Positions 25,438 to 33,453 of a DNA stretch of 54,665 bases are shown piece after piece (the first letter of the stretch is position 1; the number at the start of each line of letters is the position of its first letter). This DNA comes from Cryobacterium ruanii (GTDB lineage: Bacteria; Actinomycetota; Actinomycetes; Actinomycetales; Microbacteriaceae). The notes under the pieces are model-generated. The model was not told the DNA's origin, ran no database searches, and saw only the letters and a list, made by a program, of their open reading frames with translations. The stretch covers positions 1 to 54,665 of the forward strand of contig NZ_SOHK01000002.1 in assembly GCF_004404055.1 (NCBI RefSeq). The letters are read 5' to 3'. A program made the position numbers and the translations under genes.

Positions 25438-26031
25438 ATGCTCAAAACACGAACTTTTATCTATGCTGCTGTGACTTTGGCGGCCGCTCTCACGCTCAGC
25501 TCCTGCGCTGGCGGCAGTCCCGCCACCGACGCAGCCAGCCCCTCCGCCAGCCAAACCACGGCGGCGTTCAATTCAGCGGACGTGACCTTTGCGCAGATGA
25601 TGATCCCCCATCACGAGCAGGCCGTGCAAATGAGCGATGACCTCCTCGCTAAGGACGGTATCGATCAAAGCGTGATCGACGTCGCAACTGAGATCAAGGC
25701 TGCCCAAGAACCGGAGATTACGCAGCTGAGAGACTGGTTGACGGCGTGGGGCGAAGATGACAACAGCATGTCGGGCATGGGCGGCATGGGCGGCGGCTCT
25801 GACGGGATGATGTCCGACGACGACATGATGGCCCTGCAGAACTCCTCGGGAGCAGAGGCCAGCACCTTATTCCTGGAACAGATGACAGTGCACCATAAGG
25901 GCGCTATCGCGATGGCGCAGCTCGAAATTGATGATGGTGAGAATGCGGATGCCCAGGCGATGGCCGCCAACATCGTCAAGACGCAGACGGCCGAAATTTC
26001 CGTCATGGCCGAGCTCCTCACCTCGCTCTAG
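25438..26031 (+). CDS. DUF305 family lipoprotein
   Basis: A 197-aa exported lipoprotein. The signal ends in LTLSSCAGG (lipobox, C22). The mature part is a duplicated ferritin-like DUF305 domain with its two hallmark motifs, FAQMMIPHHEQAVQMSD and LEQMTVHHKGAIAMAQ, joined by a Met/Gly-rich loop (MSGMGGMGGGSDGMM). DUF305 proteins occur in copper-resistance clusters, and the paired MMxxHHxxA motifs are thought to bind metal. It is anchored outside the membrane, so a periplasm-side or wall copper-binding role is likely. It lies 95 bases after the DUF6153-like gene in the same direction. Confidence 0.88.
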   Translation: MLKTRTFIYAAVTLAAALTLSSCAGGSPATDAASPSASQTTAAFNSADVTFAQMMIPHHEQAVQMSDDLLAKDGIDQSVIDVATEIKAAQEPEITQLRDWLTAWGEDDNSMSGMGGMGGGSDGMMSDDDMMALQNSSGAEASTLFLEQMTVHHKGAIAMAQLEIDDGENADAQAMAANIVKTQTAEISVMAELLTSL

Positions 26032-26170
26032 AGCGACACATTCGGGCGGGCCCCGCTTCGGAAAGCCCGCCCCTGGAGCCCACCTTTCGTTTTATGAATT
26101 ACTTGCAAGGACATGAGTATGTACTGCCGTAAAATCCCCCATCTGATGCGCGTCGCGGGGGCGGTGCGCC

Positions 26171-27022
26171 GTGGATAACACCGGCCACGTCGCTACGGCG
26201 CCCCACATCTCCGGCTCCATTTCACCAATGTCGCGACGCGATCTGCGCGCAATGGAGAGCATGCTTCGCATGGGTCGATCCGGCCCAGCAGAAGCTACAC
26301 CACCCGCGAAGGCTGCACCTCGGCCGATCTCGCTGCGCCAGCGTGCTGCGGCCGGCAGCGCCATGGCGATGATCGCACTCTTTGCGATCAGCACGTCCCT
26401 GCCTGCGCTTGCGGTCAAATCAGACGCACCACAAGCCGCTGCTGCGAGCGCCGCGCAAACAAACGATCTGCAAAGCGTCAGCGCCGCCGGGACAGCATCC
26501 GTTCTCATTGAACGCGACGGGTACACCATCACGGAAGCACCTGAACCGGCCTCGTACACCGAAGTCGCCAGCAACGGGGAATGGGCCAGCTTGAGTCCGG
26601 GCCAACTCAGCGATCAAGGCTGGGCTTTACCGGTTCTGGGCCGGATATCCAGCCCCTTCGGTTCTCGCCCGAACAAACCTGTTGATGGTGTCGGCGACTT
26701 TCACAACGGAACCGACATAGCCGCACCCTGCGGCCAACCCGTCTTCGCGGCGACCGGAGGCAAAGTTGTCACCTCGGGCCAGGAGGGCTCCTATGGCAAT
26801 TGGATTCTCATCGACCACGGCAATGGCATCGAAACGGGATATGCCCACAACAGTCAGCTCCTCGTCGACTCCGGCCAGCTGGTTGTGTCCGGAGAAATTA
26901 TCGCCATAGTGGGATCAACCGGTGCCTCCAGCGGCTGCCACGTGCATTTTGAAACACGTGTCGACGGTGAACGCATCGATGCGGAAACATTCATGAAAAA
27001 CCGGGGGGTCTCTCTTGGCTAG
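26171..27022 (+). CDS. M23-family (LytM-type) peptidase, membrane-anchored
   Basis: A 283-aa protein. A cytoplasmic stretch of ~55 residues precedes one membrane helix or uncleaved signal (GSAMAMIALFAISTSLPALA). A linker follows, and residues ~165-275 form the LytM domain: GRISSPFGSRP, DFHNGTDIAAPCG (zinc ligands H and D), YAHNSQLLV and GCHVHFE (H-x-H). All zinc ligands are present, so it should be active against peptidoglycan peptide bridges. The GTG start at 26171 follows GGGGGCGG. Its place in a copper cluster is unusual but recurrent in actinobacteria. Its stop overlaps the TTG start of the next gene by eight bases, so the two are coupled. Confidence 0.85.
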   Translation: MDNTGHVATAPHISGSISPMSRRDLRAMESMLRMGRSGPAEATPPAKAAPRPISLRQRAAAGSAMAMIALFAISTSLPALAVKSDAPQAAAASAAQTNDLQSVSAAGTASVLIERDGYTITEAPEPASYTEVASNGEWASLSPGQLSDQGWALPVLGRISSPFGSRPNKPVDGVGDFHNGTDIAAPCGQPVFAATGGKVVTSGQEGSYGNWILIDHGNGIETGYAHNSQLLVDSGQLVVSGEIIAIVGSTGASSGCHVHFETRVDGERIDAETFMKNRGVSLG

Positions 27023-27980
27023 ATTCATCCGGTCACGGGGCCGGCTTACTACACTGTCCGTCGCGTTCGTTGGCCTCGTAGTTCTCGCGGGTTGCACCAG
27101 CAACAATCCCGATTCGGCTGCGGTATCGACCAGCACCACCTCGATGGCGAACGCCTTCGAGCACGTACACGGCCTCGGCGCCGACCCCCTCACGGGTGAC
27201 ACCTACGCGGCTACCCACCAGGGGGTGTGGCTCATTCCCACCGGAGTGCTGCCTGACACCTATCTGACCGGAGCGCCACGAGCGAACACAACCCAACCGC
27301 TACAGATCGCCGGCCGAGCGCAGGACACGATGGGCTTCACGGTGGCCGCGCCCGGTCAGTTGTTGGCGTCTGGTCACCCCGATCCGGCCGCATCCAGCGA
27401 TCTGGCGCTGCCCAATCTGGGACTTATCTCCAGCACAAACGGTGCGTCTTCCTGGACGGCGCTGTCGCTAGCGGGAAAGACCGATTTTCACGATCTGGAT
27501 GCCGTCCCCCTCGACGACGGCACCCTACGCGTCTACGGGTACGACGCGGGCGCTGGGACCATTTCCGTCAGTGACGACTCAGGAGTCACCTGGACAGCGG
27601 GAGCGAAACTCGCACTGCGCGACCTGAGCGCGGATCCGTCCCAGGCCGATCGGCTCTACGCAACGACCGCTGCAGGCGTCATGGTGAGCGCCGATGCGGG
27701 TCGCACCTTCAGCGCATTGGCTGGCGCACCCGCGCTGCTCCTGCTGGACACCATCGACGCAAACGTGGGCGGAGGAATCGTTGGTCTGGATCCCAGCGGC
27801 GGAGTCTGGCGCCAGGACGCCGAGACGTGGACGCAAACCGGAACGACCGAACGCGCCCCCGAAGCGTTCACCGTCGTCGGCGGATCCTCACCCTGGCTCC
27901 TCGTAGCGGACGCATCCGGAATCGCCGCTAGCAATGACTACGGGAACACCTGGACCGCACTGGTATCGCTGTCTTTTTAG
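27015..27980 (+). CDS. BNR-repeat lipoprotein of the F510_1955 type
   Basis: A 321-aa exported lipoprotein (LVVLAGCTS lipobox, C27). The rest is a seven-bladed-propeller-like protein with Asp-box type repeats (SVSDDSGVTWTAG, MVSADAGRTFSAL, AASNDYGNTWTAL) and the opening HVHGLGADPLTGDTYAATH typical of F510_1955-family glycosyl-hydrolase-like proteins. Those are named for fold, not proven activity. The TTG start at 27015 overlaps the peptidase stop, with GGGGGG upstream. HVHG and Asp-box loops could hold metal. It often travels with DUF305 and multicopper oxidase genes, as here. Confidence 0.75.
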   Translation: MARFIRSRGRLTTLSVAFVGLVVLAGCTSNNPDSAAVSTSTTSMANAFEHVHGLGADPLTGDTYAATHQGVWLIPTGVLPDTYLTGAPRANTTQPLQIAGRAQDTMGFTVAAPGQLLASGHPDPAASSDLALPNLGLISSTNGASSWTALSLAGKTDFHDLDAVPLDDGTLRVYGYDAGAGTISVSDDSGVTWTAGAKLALRDLSADPSQADRLYATTAAGVMVSADAGRTFSALAGAPALLLLDTIDANVGGGIVGLDPSGGVWRQDAETWTQTGTTERAPEAFTVVGGSSPWLLVADASGIAASNDYGNTWTALVSLSF

Positions 27981-28048
27981 CATCCGCATCACCGAACGAC
28001 ACCAGCCATCCGCTCTGAATATGAGCGGTTGCTATCCAGTAACAACAG

Positions 28049-28067
28049 ATACCCCTAGAGGTATAAT
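28049..28067 (+). promoter_or_regulatory. CsoR-like copper operator overlapping a consensus -10
   Basis: ATACCCCTAGAGGTAT (28049-28064) is a 16-bp dyad with one mismatch. It resembles CsoR-type sites, which have ATACC/GGTAT arms around a GC-rich centre. TATAAT (28062-28067) overlaps its right arm. The SHOCT gene starts 32 bases downstream. No good -35 is seen. A repressor here would block the SHOCT-oxidase transcript until copper rises. Confidence 0.6.
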
Positions 28068-28098
28068 GAGACATCATCAATACGGAAGGAAACGCATC

Positions 28099-28353
28099 AT
28101 GATGTGGGGCAATGGAGCTTTGGGGTGGTCCTGGGGATTCGGACTGCTGGCGATGGTCGGCATCGCAATCCTCGTGTACGTCATCATTCGCTTATCGACC
28201 AGAAACGCCGAGCGTGGCCCCTCGTCACCCTCCCCCTCAGCGCCATCAGATCTCACCAGCGCACGGAAGATCCTCGACGAGCGATTTGCCCGCGGAGAAC
28301 TAACGGCAGAGCAGTACCGCGAACAGATACGGGTGCTCGGCGAAAGCCGATGA
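28099..28353 (+). CDS. Small SHOCT-domain membrane protein
   Basis: An 84-aa protein. GGAAGGA eight bases upstream selects ATG 28099. One membrane helix (residues ~10-32, WSWGFGLLAMVGIAILVYVII) is followed by a linker and a C-terminal SHOCT motif (ARKILDERFARGELTAEQYREQI). Such proteins are common companions of copper and other metal-resistance genes; their function is unproven, probably protein-protein contact or oligomer formation. Its stop TGA overlaps the ATGATG start of the multicopper oxidase, so the two are coupled and share the CsoR-like promoter. Confidence 0.85.
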   Translation: MMWGNGALGWSWGFGLLAMVGIAILVYVIIRLSTRNAERGPSSPSPSAPSDLTSARKILDERFARGELTAEQYREQIRVLGESR

Positions 28354-29813
28354 TGATTGACATCAGCCGCCGAAACGCTCTCATCCTTGGCGGTGTAGGA
28401 ATTGGCGGGGTGGCCATCGGCGGGACCGGATTCGTCGTGAACCAAAAATTGAGGAGGCCGGAGGCCTCGAAAGCTGCGTCCGGGGTCGCTCTCGTGCAGC
28501 CCCCAGAATTGCGCAGCTCCGACGGCGTGCTGACGGTGGCCTTGGAGTCATCGTCTCAGCAGGTCAACATTGCCGGCCGGGACGTGCGTGCATTCAGTTA
28601 CAACGGGGGCGTCCCCGGCCCCACACTGCGCGTTCGAGCGGGCGATATCCTGAATGTCAGCCTGCGTAACGGCCTGACCGATCCAAGCAACCTGCACGTG
28701 CACGGCCTCCACGTCTCGCCCGAGAACAATAGCGACAACATGTTCGTCACCGTCGCGGCCGGCGACTCTTTCGATTATCAGTACGACCTCCCCGCCAATC
28801 ACCCGCCGGGCGTGTACTGGTATCACCCGCACCACCACGGTTTCGCGGCCGATCAAGTATTCGGCGGGCTTTACGGCGCCATCATCGTTGAAGACCCGGA
28901 CCCCATCCCGACCAGCCGGGAACGCGTCCTCGTCATCTCCGACATCACCGTCGATTCATCTGGCACCATCGTAACTACCACGGCGATGGAGAAGATGTCG
29001 GGTCGCGAGGGCGAGCTCATTCTGGTCAACGGACAACTCTCCCCCGCACTGAGCGCTGGCGCAGGCGAGCGTGAACGCTGGCGGGTCATCAACGCGTGCA
29101 CTTCCCGCTTCCTGCGGCTTCGACTCGACGGGCAACAACTCACCCTTCTCGGCATCGACTCGGGCCGGTTCGAATCCGCGCGCGACGTTGACGAGGTGGT
29201 CCTGGCCCCGGGCAATCGCGCAGACTTACTCGTGACCGCGCGTGCCGGCACATCCTCCCTTCGCGCTCTCCGCTATGACCGCGGTGCATCCGGCGGAATG
29301 ATGGGCGGCGGCACGACCAGTTCCGCCGATGTCGCGCTGGCGACGTTCGCAGTCGCTGGCGCCGGCGCCGGCGGATTCACCGCGGTACCCGACCAGCTCG
29401 CACCACGGGACCTACGTTCCGCTACCGTCACCGCTCGACGCGAATTGGTGTTCGCCATGGGAATGCGTGGCGGTATGAGCAGCGGCATGATGTCCGCCAC
29501 GATTAACGACCAAGCATTTGATGCCACCCGCATTGACACCACCGTGCAATTCGAGAGCGTCGAAGAGTGGACGCTCACCAATACCAGCACCCTCGACCAC
29601 CCTCTGCACCTGCACGTCTGGCCGATGCAGATTATTGAACAGGATGGCCGGCCAGTCGAGTCAGCGATCTGGCAGGACGTTGTCAACATACCGGCGCGCA
29701 GCACGGTGCGCGTTCGGATCGCGTTCGACGATTTCAGCGGACGAACCGTCTACCACTGCCATATCCTCGACCATGAAGACGCCGGAATGATGGGCATCAT
29801 TCAAGCGCTGTGA
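28350..29813 (+). CDS. Tat-exported multicopper oxidase
   Basis: A 487-aa laccase-type oxidase (CueO-like). A twin-arginine signal, SRRNALILGG (6-15), precedes a Gly-rich hydrophobic stretch. All four copper motifs are present: HVHGLHV, WYHPHHHG, HPLHLHVWP and HCHILDHEDAGMM. The last carries the T1 cysteine and the methionine axial ligand. A Met/Gly-rich segment (SGGMMGGGTTSS and FAMGMRGGMSSGMMS) resembles the methionine-rich inserts that gather Cu(I) in CueO. It would oxidise Cu(I) to less toxic Cu(II) outside the cell, using oxygen. Export folded through Tat fits a cofactor-loaded enzyme. Start at 28350 or 28353. Confidence 0.93.
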   Translation: MMIDISRRNALILGGVGIGGVAIGGTGFVVNQKLRRPEASKAASGVALVQPPELRSSDGVLTVALESSSQQVNIAGRDVRAFSYNGGVPGPTLRVRAGDILNVSLRNGLTDPSNLHVHGLHVSPENNSDNMFVTVAAGDSFDYQYDLPANHPPGVYWYHPHHHGFAADQVFGGLYGAIIVEDPDPIPTSRERVLVISDITVDSSGTIVTTTAMEKMSGREGELILVNGQLSPALSAGAGERERWRVINACTSRFLRLRLDGQQLTLLGIDSGRFESARDVDEVVLAPGNRADLLVTARAGTSSLRALRYDRGASGGMMGGGTTSSADVALATFAVAGAGAGGFTAVPDQLAPRDLRSATVTARRELVFAMGMRGGMSSGMMSATINDQAFDATRIDTTVQFESVEEWTLTNTSTLDHPLHLHVWPMQIIEQDGRPVESAIWQDVVNIPARSTVRVRIAFDDFSGRTVYHCHILDHEDAGMMGIIQAL

Positions 29814-29963
29814 ACACGTCATCAGGGTCTGATTGGCAACACACGAACTCGTATCACCTCAAATTCGGACACCGCTTTTTTTCGGAGGGCTGCTTCCCGC
29901 CTGACCGCATTCGGTCTTTGGCATGCCTCACGACGGTCTGCGTGGCAGAGTACCCACTGATGG

Positions 29964-30626
29964 TCACACCCGAAAATTCTGGCGGTGAGAAACAACGACC
30001 CTGATCACGACGGGCACCACGGAGAGCACGACGATGCCGATCAGTACGAGGTCGATGTAGCGCGCGGCGAAGTCGGCGACGCCCGAAATGTGAGCCAGCC
30101 CAAACCCCAGCAGCACCACCCCGGTCGTCCACAGCACCGCGCCGGCAATGTTGAACATCGTGAACAGGCGCCGCGGCATTTTGCCCACGCCGGCCGCGAC
30201 GGGAGCAAAGGTGCGAACGACGGGCACGAAGCGGGCGATCGTGACGGCCGCCGGTCCGAAACGATCAAAAAAACCCTGCGTTCGTGTCACGCTTTTGCGG
30301 CTGAACAGGCCGGAATCGCGGCGGTCGAAAATGCGGCGGCCCGTCGTACGCCCGATGATGTAACCGAGCTGGTCGCCCAGCGCGGCCGAGACCGCAATGG
30401 TCGGGATGACAACCCAGAGCGGCTGGACAATCACCCCGCTGAAAGTGAGAACGCCGGTGAAGAACAGCAGGGTATCACCGGGCAGGAAGAAGCCGACGAG
30501 CAGGCCCGTCTCCACGAACACGATCGCGCACACGACGACGAGGCCCCAGACGCCGGCGCTGGCGATCACCGACTGCGGATCCAGAAAACCGGAGGCGGAC
30601 ATTGCGGTGACGGTCATAGTGTTCAT
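29964..30626 (-). CDS. DedA-family membrane protein
   Basis: A 220-aa protein of the DedA/SNARE-associated (VTT) superfamily. Signature segments are VETGLLVGFFLPGDTLLFFTG, ALGDQLGYIIGRTTGRRIFD, FFDRFGPAAVTIARFVPVVRTFAPVAAGVGKM and a C-terminal membrane helix. The acidic and arginine residues required in E. coli DedA proteins (E in FVETGLL, R in ARFVPVVR) are present. Family members move lipid carriers such as undecaprenyl phosphate or phosphatidylethanolamine across the membrane. It is in line with a COG4705 membrane protein and a two-component system upstream, which probably control it. Confidence 0.88.
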   Translation of the reverse strand: MNTMTVTAMSASGFLDPQSVIASAGVWGLVVVCAIVFVETGLLVGFFLPGDTLLFFTGVLTFSGVIVQPLWVVIPTIAVSAALGDQLGYIIGRTTGRRIFDRRDSGLFSRKSVTRTQGFFDRFGPAAVTIARFVPVVRTFAPVAAGVGKMPRRLFTMFNIAGAVLWTTGVVLLGFGLAHISGVADFAARYIDLVLIGIVVLSVVPVVIRVVVSHRQNFRV

Positions 30627-30689
30627 GCTGCAAGGGCCTTCGTGGAGTTTTCTGAATACGGGCCGGGCATCCGCTGCCGAACGCAGAAA

Positions 30690-31493
30690 TTAGATCGTGG
30701 CCGTCAGACGTGCACCTGCGCTGCGTGCGCGGCGAGTGAGCACGATCACCAGGATGAGAATCACGGCCAGGAAGAGCACACTGGTTCCCGTGGTTCCGAG
30801 CCCCAGCCCGCCGTCGGCAAGGGGCTGGGAGAGCAGATCGCCGGTGGAAGCGCCCAATGGGCGGGTCAGGATGTAGGCAATCCAGAATGCGAGCACAGCG
30901 TTGAGATGGAAGACGAAGTACGCCACGGCGACCAGCGCGATGGCGGCAGCGAAGACGAGCAGGGCCACGAGGAAGCCCAGGTTCAGTCCCTCGGCGACGA
31001 GGTCGCCCGCCGCGGTGCCGAGGGCGAATGTGAACAACACGGCCAGCCAGTAGAACGTCTCTCTCCGGGTCGTGAAGATCGAGTGGATGGAGAGGGTCTT
31101 CTCCGAAATTGCCCAAACGGTGAAGGTTGCAGCCAGTGCGATGGCGAAGACGACCGTCGTGACCCACAGGGGCACGCCGAGGCTGTCGGTGAGGTTGTCG
31201 GTTATCAGGGTACCCACAACGCTGATGAGCACAACGGCCAGCCAATAAACGGCCGGGGTGTATTTGTGCAATCTAAACTGCACGATCAGTGCGGCGACCA
31301 GCAGGACCGCCATAATGACCGAAGTGATGGACAGGCCCAGGCCGAGGTCGACGTTGAGGAAGTCGGCGGCGGTCTCCCCCACGGTGGTCGCGAGTACCTT
31401 GATCACCCAGAAGATGAGGGTCACCTCGGGTACCTTGGTCAGAATATGCCGGACGGGCGAAACGGTCGCAGGGAACGTTAGGGTCGTGGACAA
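30690..31493 (-). CDS. COG4705-type membrane protein
   Basis: A 267-aa integral membrane protein with about eight helices and an internal repeat (FWVIKVLATTVGETAADFLN, YWLAVVLISVVGTLITDNLT, YWLAVLFTFALGTAAGDLVA, FWIAYILTRPLGASTGDLLS). Each repeat has an aromatic-hydrophobic stretch ending in G-x-x-x-(G/A)-D. This is the layout of COG4705 'membrane-anchored' proteins, of unknown function. The conserved acidic residues inside four membrane repeats suggest ion or metal transport. TTG start at 31493 is set by a perfect AGGAGG five bases upstream. It is followed by DedA on the same strand. Confidence 0.8.
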   Translation of the reverse strand: MSTTLTFPATVSPVRHILTKVPEVTLIFWVIKVLATTVGETAADFLNVDLGLGLSITSVIMAVLLVAALIVQFRLHKYTPAVYWLAVVLISVVGTLITDNLTDSLGVPLWVTTVVFAIALAATFTVWAISEKTLSIHSIFTTRRETFYWLAVLFTFALGTAAGDLVAEGLNLGFLVALLVFAAAIALVAVAYFVFHLNAVLAFWIAYILTRPLGASTGDLLSQPLADGGLGLGTTGTSVLFLAVILILVIVLTRRARSAGARLTATI

Positions 31494-31635
31494 GTTATCC
31501 TCCTGGGATGGGGTCGGTAGCACTAGCGAACACGGCGCCGTCTAAGACTTCTCACAGAAGCCAGTATCGCCGCAGGAGATCGCCGAATTTGCGGTCTTTC
31601 GTTTGACGAACGACTTTGCTCGGTCACGGCGTAAA

Positions 31636-32643
31636 TCAGGCCAGCTTCGCCCGCGGAACGGTGAGGCAGATTGCTGTGCCCGCGGCAGTGCTATCGACGA
31701 CGTGCACGGCTCCGCCGTAGCGCACCGCAATTTCGCGCACCAGGGACAGGCCAATTCCAAACCCGGTACGGGACTCATGGCCGTCGGCATCTGGCGGGAC
31801 GGAATGGGCGAACCGATCGAAGATGCGGGCGGGGTCGATGCCGTGAATGCCGGGGCCGCGATCACGCACGGTGACCGCCACCGTCTTCTTGGTCACGGCC
31901 ACGCCCACCGCGATGATCGAGCCGCGTGGGGCGAAGCGCACAGCGTTATCCAGGAGCGCGACGACGCATCGGGTGATGCTGGAGTCGGGCACCCTCACCG
32001 ACGCGAGCTGCGGGGCATCCAGTTCGATGCTGATGTGTTTGTCGACGGCGATGAGTGCCATCGACTGCACGGCGGCGTCAACAGCAGCGACCAGATTGAC
32101 GACGGCGGTGTCGTGCACGGCCGCGCCGCCGACTTCGGCCGATTCGAGCAGGTCGTTGACGATGTTGATGAGGTCTTTCGCATCGCTGCGGAGCTCCGCG
32201 ACGACCGAGGAGGACGGGTCTCCAACGGGGAGGGTGCGTTGAAGAAGCTGCAGGCGGGCATCGAGCACCGCAAGGGGGGTGCGGAGTTCGTGGCTCGCGT
32301 CGGCGATAAACGCCCGTTGGATATGCAGCACGTCGCCGAGGGGTTGCACTGCCCGGCGGGTGACCAGCCAGCTCAATACCCCGGCCAGAACGATCAGCGC
32401 CACGCCCAACACCGCGGCAGCGCGCAGCAGCTTCATGGCGCTGACCTGCAGGTTCTCGGTGTCAGGCACGGGTTCAAACAACTCACCGGGCGATATCTCG
32501 GACAGGATGTAGACGAACACGGCCACAATGACCACCGCCACGACCGCAGCGCACGCGAACGCGACTCGGGTGCCGACGATGCGTGAGGCCCGACGGATGG
32601 CGAGGGTGTCGCTGTCAATGACGGGAATTTTTCTGCGGTTCAT
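31636..32643 (-). CDS. Two-component sensor histidine kinase
   Basis: A 335-aa kinase. Two membrane helices (~25-48 and ~72-95) flank a short outer loop of ~25 residues, so direct sensing may occur within the membrane. The phospho-acceptor is H118 (DASHELRTPLAVLDARL). N-box LLDNAVRFAP, G1 DRGPGI, F-box IFDRF and G2 GFGIGLSLVREI complete the ATP-binding domain. There is a very short spacer and no HAMP of normal length between the second helix and the H-box. Its ATG overlaps the regulator stop (ATGA), so the pair is co-translated. DedA and COG4705 genes downstream are likely targets. Confidence 0.92.
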   Translation of the reverse strand: MNRRKIPVIDSDTLAIRRASRIVGTRVAFACAAVVAVVIVAVFVYILSEISPGELFEPVPDTENLQVSAMKLLRAAAVLGVALIVLAGVLSWLVTRRAVQPLGDVLHIQRAFIADASHELRTPLAVLDARLQLLQRTLPVGDPSSSVVAELRSDAKDLINIVNDLLESAEVGGAAVHDTAVVNLVAAVDAAVQSMALIAVDKHISIELDAPQLASVRVPDSSITRCVVALLDNAVRFAPRGSIIAVGVAVTKKTVAVTVRDRGPGIHGIDPARIFDRFAHSVPPDADGHESRTGFGIGLSLVREIAVRYGGAVHVVDSTAAGTAICLTVPRAKLA

Positions 32644-33314
32644 GGTTGTCCCAGGCGGTAGCCCTCACCGCGCACGGTGAGGACGATGTCGGTGTCGGTC
32701 TTGCGCCGCAGGTAGTGCACGTAGGTATCCACCGTTCCGGCGGTGTCCGCGGCGCTGAATACGGTTCGCAGGATCTGCTGGCGGGAGAACGTTCGTTGCG
32801 GGGCATCCGCTAGCAGTTTTAGCAGTTCGTTCTCCTTGACCGTCAGCAGGATACGCCCGTCATATGGGGAATAGATCGTGCGACTGTCCGGGTAGTACTC
32901 CCACCCACCGACCACTATCGTTCGACCCTCCCCGGTGAACACTCGACGGATGGCTCGCAGCCGGGCGAAGAGCTCCTCGAATTCGAAGGGCTTGACCAGG
33001 TAATCGTTGGCGCCGATGTCGAGCCCGGCCACTTTGTCCCCGGTGGTTCCCAGGGCCGTCAGAAGCAGGATGGGGGTGGTGATCAATTTGCGGCGGAGGG
33101 CTTCAACCACTCCCAGCCCGTCTAGCCCGGGCAGGCGCCGGTCAATGACCATCACCTCGAACTCGCCAGCGAGGCCGACGGCGAGACCGACCGCACCGTC
33201 GGCGACCAGGATGACATCGTAGGTTTCCGTGAGCACGTCCCGGATCATCGGGCCGAGCTTGGCATCGTCCTCGATCAGCAGCAGCCGGGCACGAGCTTTA
33301 CTGTCAGGGGGCAT
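32640..33314 (-). CDS. OmpR/PhoB-family response regulator
   Basis: A 224-aa regulator. ATG 33314 has GGAGGA eight bases upstream. The receiver domain has the acidic pair ED in LLLIEDD, phospho-acceptor D58 (VMVIDRRLPGLDG), a threonine in LLLTALG and K108 (DYLVKPFEF). The C-terminal winged helix includes LTVKENELLKLLAD, FSRQQILRTVF and TVDTYVHYLRRKTDTDIVLTVRGEGYRLG. It forms a pair with the following kinase. Similar regulator-kinase-COG4705 groups recur in actinobacteria, supporting control of the membrane protein genes downstream. Confidence 0.93.
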   Translation of the reverse strand: MPPDSKARARLLLIEDDAKLGPMIRDVLTETYDVILVADGAVGLAVGLAGEFEVMVIDRRLPGLDGLGVVEALRRKLITTPILLLTALGTTGDKVAGLDIGANDYLVKPFEFEELFARLRAIRRVFTGEGRTIVVGGWEYYPDSRTIYSPYDGRILLTVKENELLKLLADAPQRTFSRQQILRTVFSAADTAGTVDTYVHYLRRKTDTDIVLTVRGEGYRLGQP

Positions 33315-33453
33315 CCTGGGTTCCTCCGTAGGCGGGTCCAGCAAGCAGGCCGGATCGACGTTCGCTCCAGTGTGACAGTGAAAGTCGCCAGGCCACATTC
33401 ATCAGCGCCGCGGCCCCAGGAATACCTCGTATCCACTGACGTTGCACCCCGTA

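Noticed and set aside
29985..31481. A 498-codon open frame on the plus strand opposite DedA and COG4705
   Set aside because: It is rich in Gly, Arg, Glu, Gln and His with no family resemblance, as expected from the reverse strand of membrane-protein genes. DedA and COG4705 on the minus strand are clear.
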